Source: Mycobacteriaceae bacterium (GTDB lineage Bacteria > Actinomycetota > Actinomycetes > Mycobacteriales > Mycobacteriaceae). Taken from it: a DNA stretch of 6,422 nt. The position numbers and the translations under genes were made by a program. Numbering within the stretch: position 1 is the first letter of the stretch; every line of letters begins with the position of its first letter. Where the stretch lies: NCBI GenBank assembly GCA_013362555.1, contig JABFVX010000072.1, positions 1 to 6,422 of the forward strand, written 5' to 3'. Below the pieces are notes generated by a model that had not been told where the DNA came from, searched no databases, and was given only the letters and a program-made list of their open reading frames with translations. This document shows positions 4,678 through 6,422 of this stretch, piece by piece.

Positions 4678-6408
4678 TCACTTTCGACGGTCAGCCGGCT
4701 GAAACACCGGCGAGACCGGCGGCGCCGCCGCGCTTTCGGACACGGACACAGCTGACACCGGCATCACGGGCACGGTCACCGCATGCTCGGCGAACCCCTC
4801 CGGCTTCGCCCTGCCTGGTACCGCAGGCACGGCGACCGCCCGGTCGGCGGCGGCTGCCGCACCAACAGGGATCGCTTGGAACTGCGGATGTTCGGTGACC
4901 TGACAGTAGGCGTAGGCCATATCGTGAAGCAGCCGACGGGACGGCACTGCGCCTTCGAGCAGCTGGACCAGCTCATTGCAGCGGCGTTCGAAGACCAAGC
5001 CGCGCAACTCTTGTGCGACTTCGGCCTCGGCACGCGGCGCGCCGACAGTCACACGGTTCGTGTCGACCCGACGCGAGCGTATGGACGCGGCCAGCAGGTC
5101 GTCGGCGTCGCGCAGTTCCTCCCACCATTCCTGCGGGATCTCGCGTCCGTCGTGGAGCGCAGACAGAATACGCAGCCGCACACTGTGCGACGCCACGACC
5201 TCGCCTTCGATGCCCTTGTTGACGGCCCTGCCCACTCGCCGGTGGGTTTCCCACGCGATCTGCCTGCACCGGCGCTCGATCTCCTGGTCACCGATAGAGG
5301 CGGCTTTGGCCCGCGACTTGGTCGAAGCGGTGAGGCCGAACCTGTCTACGAGTCCTTCCGCGGGAGCGCTGAAGTCCAGGCCGGAGTCAGCGGCGACAAC
5401 TGGTCCTGCAGTCGCGACATCGTCGCCGAGCTGAGCCCGCACGGTGTCGTCAATTCGGTCGGACGACGCCACCGCGGTCGTCCGGTAGCCGAACTTGGCC
5501 CCGTAGACCTGGCCGAACTCCGCGAGGATCCGAGCCGGGTCGGCAGTGGCTTCCCATGCCGCGGACACTGAGCCGGGAGCCTGGCCGACGTCCATGACGC
5601 GATCCCACATCCACGGCGTAGCGACTTCTACAGGCAGGAACAGTTTCGGCGGCAGCCAGCCGCGGCCCTCGTTCGATGTGACGAAGACCCCGGCGCCGCC
5701 CGCGCCGCGCATCACTGATACGGCCCAGCCCAACCTCGTCGAAGGCACGTCGACTGCCGAGAGCACGCCCTGCAGCAGTGCCTTCGCCAGTGCGAGGTCC
5801 TCGTCGACGTTCTCGCCGACGACGAATGCCGATGACGCGGCGGCGTCGTTGTCGACAGCGGCAGCCATCGGCCCACTCAAAATGGGAACGGGCATCGGGA
5901 CAGCCGAATCAGCCGCCTGCCAAGCGGCGGTGCCTGCCCCTGCCGCAGGCGAAGCCAGCCCGTTCATACTGAGCGGCGTTCCCGGAGTGGCGGCTGCGGC
6001 CAGCGGCGGCGCCGAGGGTGCTCCGGGCGCACTCGGGGCGCCGACAGGCGGCCCTGTGGTTTCGGGCGCTGGTCCAGTCGGCAAGGGCGTGAAGCCGGGC
6101 GCAGCGGGCGGAGTAGGCGACAACGGCACGTCCGTGCCGGGGGCCGCTGGGCCGACACCGTTCGGCTGTCCGGCCGGTGTCGGGATCTGGGCGGGCGGCA
6201 TGGATTGTGGCGGCGTGCCTGTCGGCGCCTCACCTATCGGCGTCCCAGGCGGACCGGCAGGCCCGTCGGGAACTGGCTCAGGCTGCGGCTTGGCGCCGTC
6301 AAACCCGCCCGGCTTGTGGATTTCCTTGCCGAAACGCTTGTCGTCCTCCTCGAACTTGTCGGCGGCGGCAAGCAGCAGTGCTGCGATCTTGCGGTGGTCG
6401 GCGGCCAT
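4678..6408 (-). CDS. EspK-like type VII secretion-associated protein (probable chaperone/adaptor)
   Basis: A 576-residue protein, probably cytosolic, with no signal peptide or membrane segment. In order: a short charged helix (KIAALLLAAADKFEEDDKRFG, 7-27); a Pro/Gly/Ala-rich linker (about 40-190); a domain at about 200-340 with LGWAVSVMRG (226-235), FVTSNEGRGWLPP (242-254) and DPARILAEFG (290-299); a helical domain at about 372-508 with ERRCRQIAWETHRRVGRAV (378-396), QEWWEELRDADDLLAASI (426-443) and LLHDMAYAYCQVT (493-505); and a Val/Pro-rich tail. The order matches the C-terminal half of mycobacterial EspK as I recall it (a Pro-rich linker, then ANSYGLAYIPDGMELP, then an LASSD segment). The domains are probably those catalogued as DUF5632 and DUF5631. 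EspK binds the substrate EspB and links it to the ESX-1 ATPase. The EspK N-terminal WXG-like hairpin is absent, replaced by one helix. AAAGG at 6420-6416 lies 7 bases before the ATG. Its position before a candidate substrate gene supports a chaperone role, which is inference. Confidence 0.85.
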   Translation of the reverse strand: MAADHRKIAALLLAAADKFEEDDKRFGKEIHKPGGFDGAKPQPEPVPDGPAGPPGTPIGEAPTGTPPQSMPPAQIPTPAGQPNGVGPAAPGTDVPLSPTPPAAPGFTPLPTGPAPETTGPPVGAPSAPGAPSAPPLAAAATPGTPLSMNGLASPAAGAGTAAWQAADSAVPMPVPILSGPMAAAVDNDAAASSAFVVGENVDEDLALAKALLQGVLSAVDVPSTRLGWAVSVMRGAGGAGVFVTSNEGRGWLPPKLFLPVEVATPWMWDRVMDVGQAPGSVSAAWEATADPARILAEFGQVYGAKFGYRTTAVASSDRIDDTVRAQLGDDVATAGPVVAADSGLDFSAPAEGLVDRFGLTASTKSRAKAASIGDQEIERRCRQIAWETHRRVGRAVNKGIEGEVVASHSVRLRILSALHDGREIPQEWWEELRDADDLLAASIRSRRVDTNRVTVGAPRAEAEVAQELRGLVFERRCNELVQLLEGAVPSRRLLHDMAYAYCQVTEHPQFQAIPVGAAAAADRAVAVPAVPGRAKPEGFAEHAVTVPVMPVSAVSVSESAAAPPVSPVFQPADRRK

Positions 6409-6422
6409 CGTCTCGCCTTTTT

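Overview
The window is about two-thirds G+C and every convincing gene lies on the minus strand. It most likely comes from a mycolic-acid actinomycete, with Nocardia as the best guess. Three things point there: strong G/C preference at third codon positions, proline-rich and Gly/Met-rich proteins resembling mycobacterial ESX (type VII secretion) associated proteins, and densely packed same-strand genes. No 16S or other marker is present, so the genus is an inference.

Read in the direction of transcription (right to left), the layout is as follows. (1) At 6408-4678 is a 576-residue protein with a long Pro-rich linker and a C-terminal half that resembles, as I recall it, the C-terminal half of the mycobacterial ESX-1 protein EspK. 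(2) At 4664-4617 is a possible 15-codon leader ORF with a strong ribosome binding site; its stop overlaps the next start. (3) At 4617-2428 is a 729-residue modular protein: an acidic helical N-terminal half ending in a type VII secretion-like YxxxD motif, an Asp/Gly repeat with an EF-hand-like loop, a Met/Gly repeat, a seven-lysine run and a small C-terminal domain. (4) At 2419-1109, only 8 bases later, is a flavin oxidoreductase closely resembling cytokinin dehydrogenases. (5) At 1036-707 is a small secreted His-rich protein. (6) At 644-702 is a perfect 27-bp stem-loop, the probable end of the transcription unit. (7) At 507-1 is the N-terminal part of a helical hypothetical protein that runs off the left edge and may also belong to the ESX-associated group.

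The most interesting unit is the pair (1)+(3). By analogy with EspK and EspB in ESX-1, the first could be a cytosolic chaperone or adaptor and the second its secreted substrate. No WXG100 protein, EccC ATPase or membrane component is visible, so this looks like an accessory substrate module rather than a complete secretion system. The tight linkage of a cytokinin dehydrogenase-like enzyme to this pair is unexpected. Several palindromes sit just inside coding starts (4560-4578 and 2359-2387) or upstream of a gene (550-569) and could be regulatory. I found no RNA genes, insertion sequences, CRISPR arrays or plus-strand genes. There is no gene-free stretch over 300 bases; the longest is 508-706, which holds the stem-loop and one short inverted repeat.
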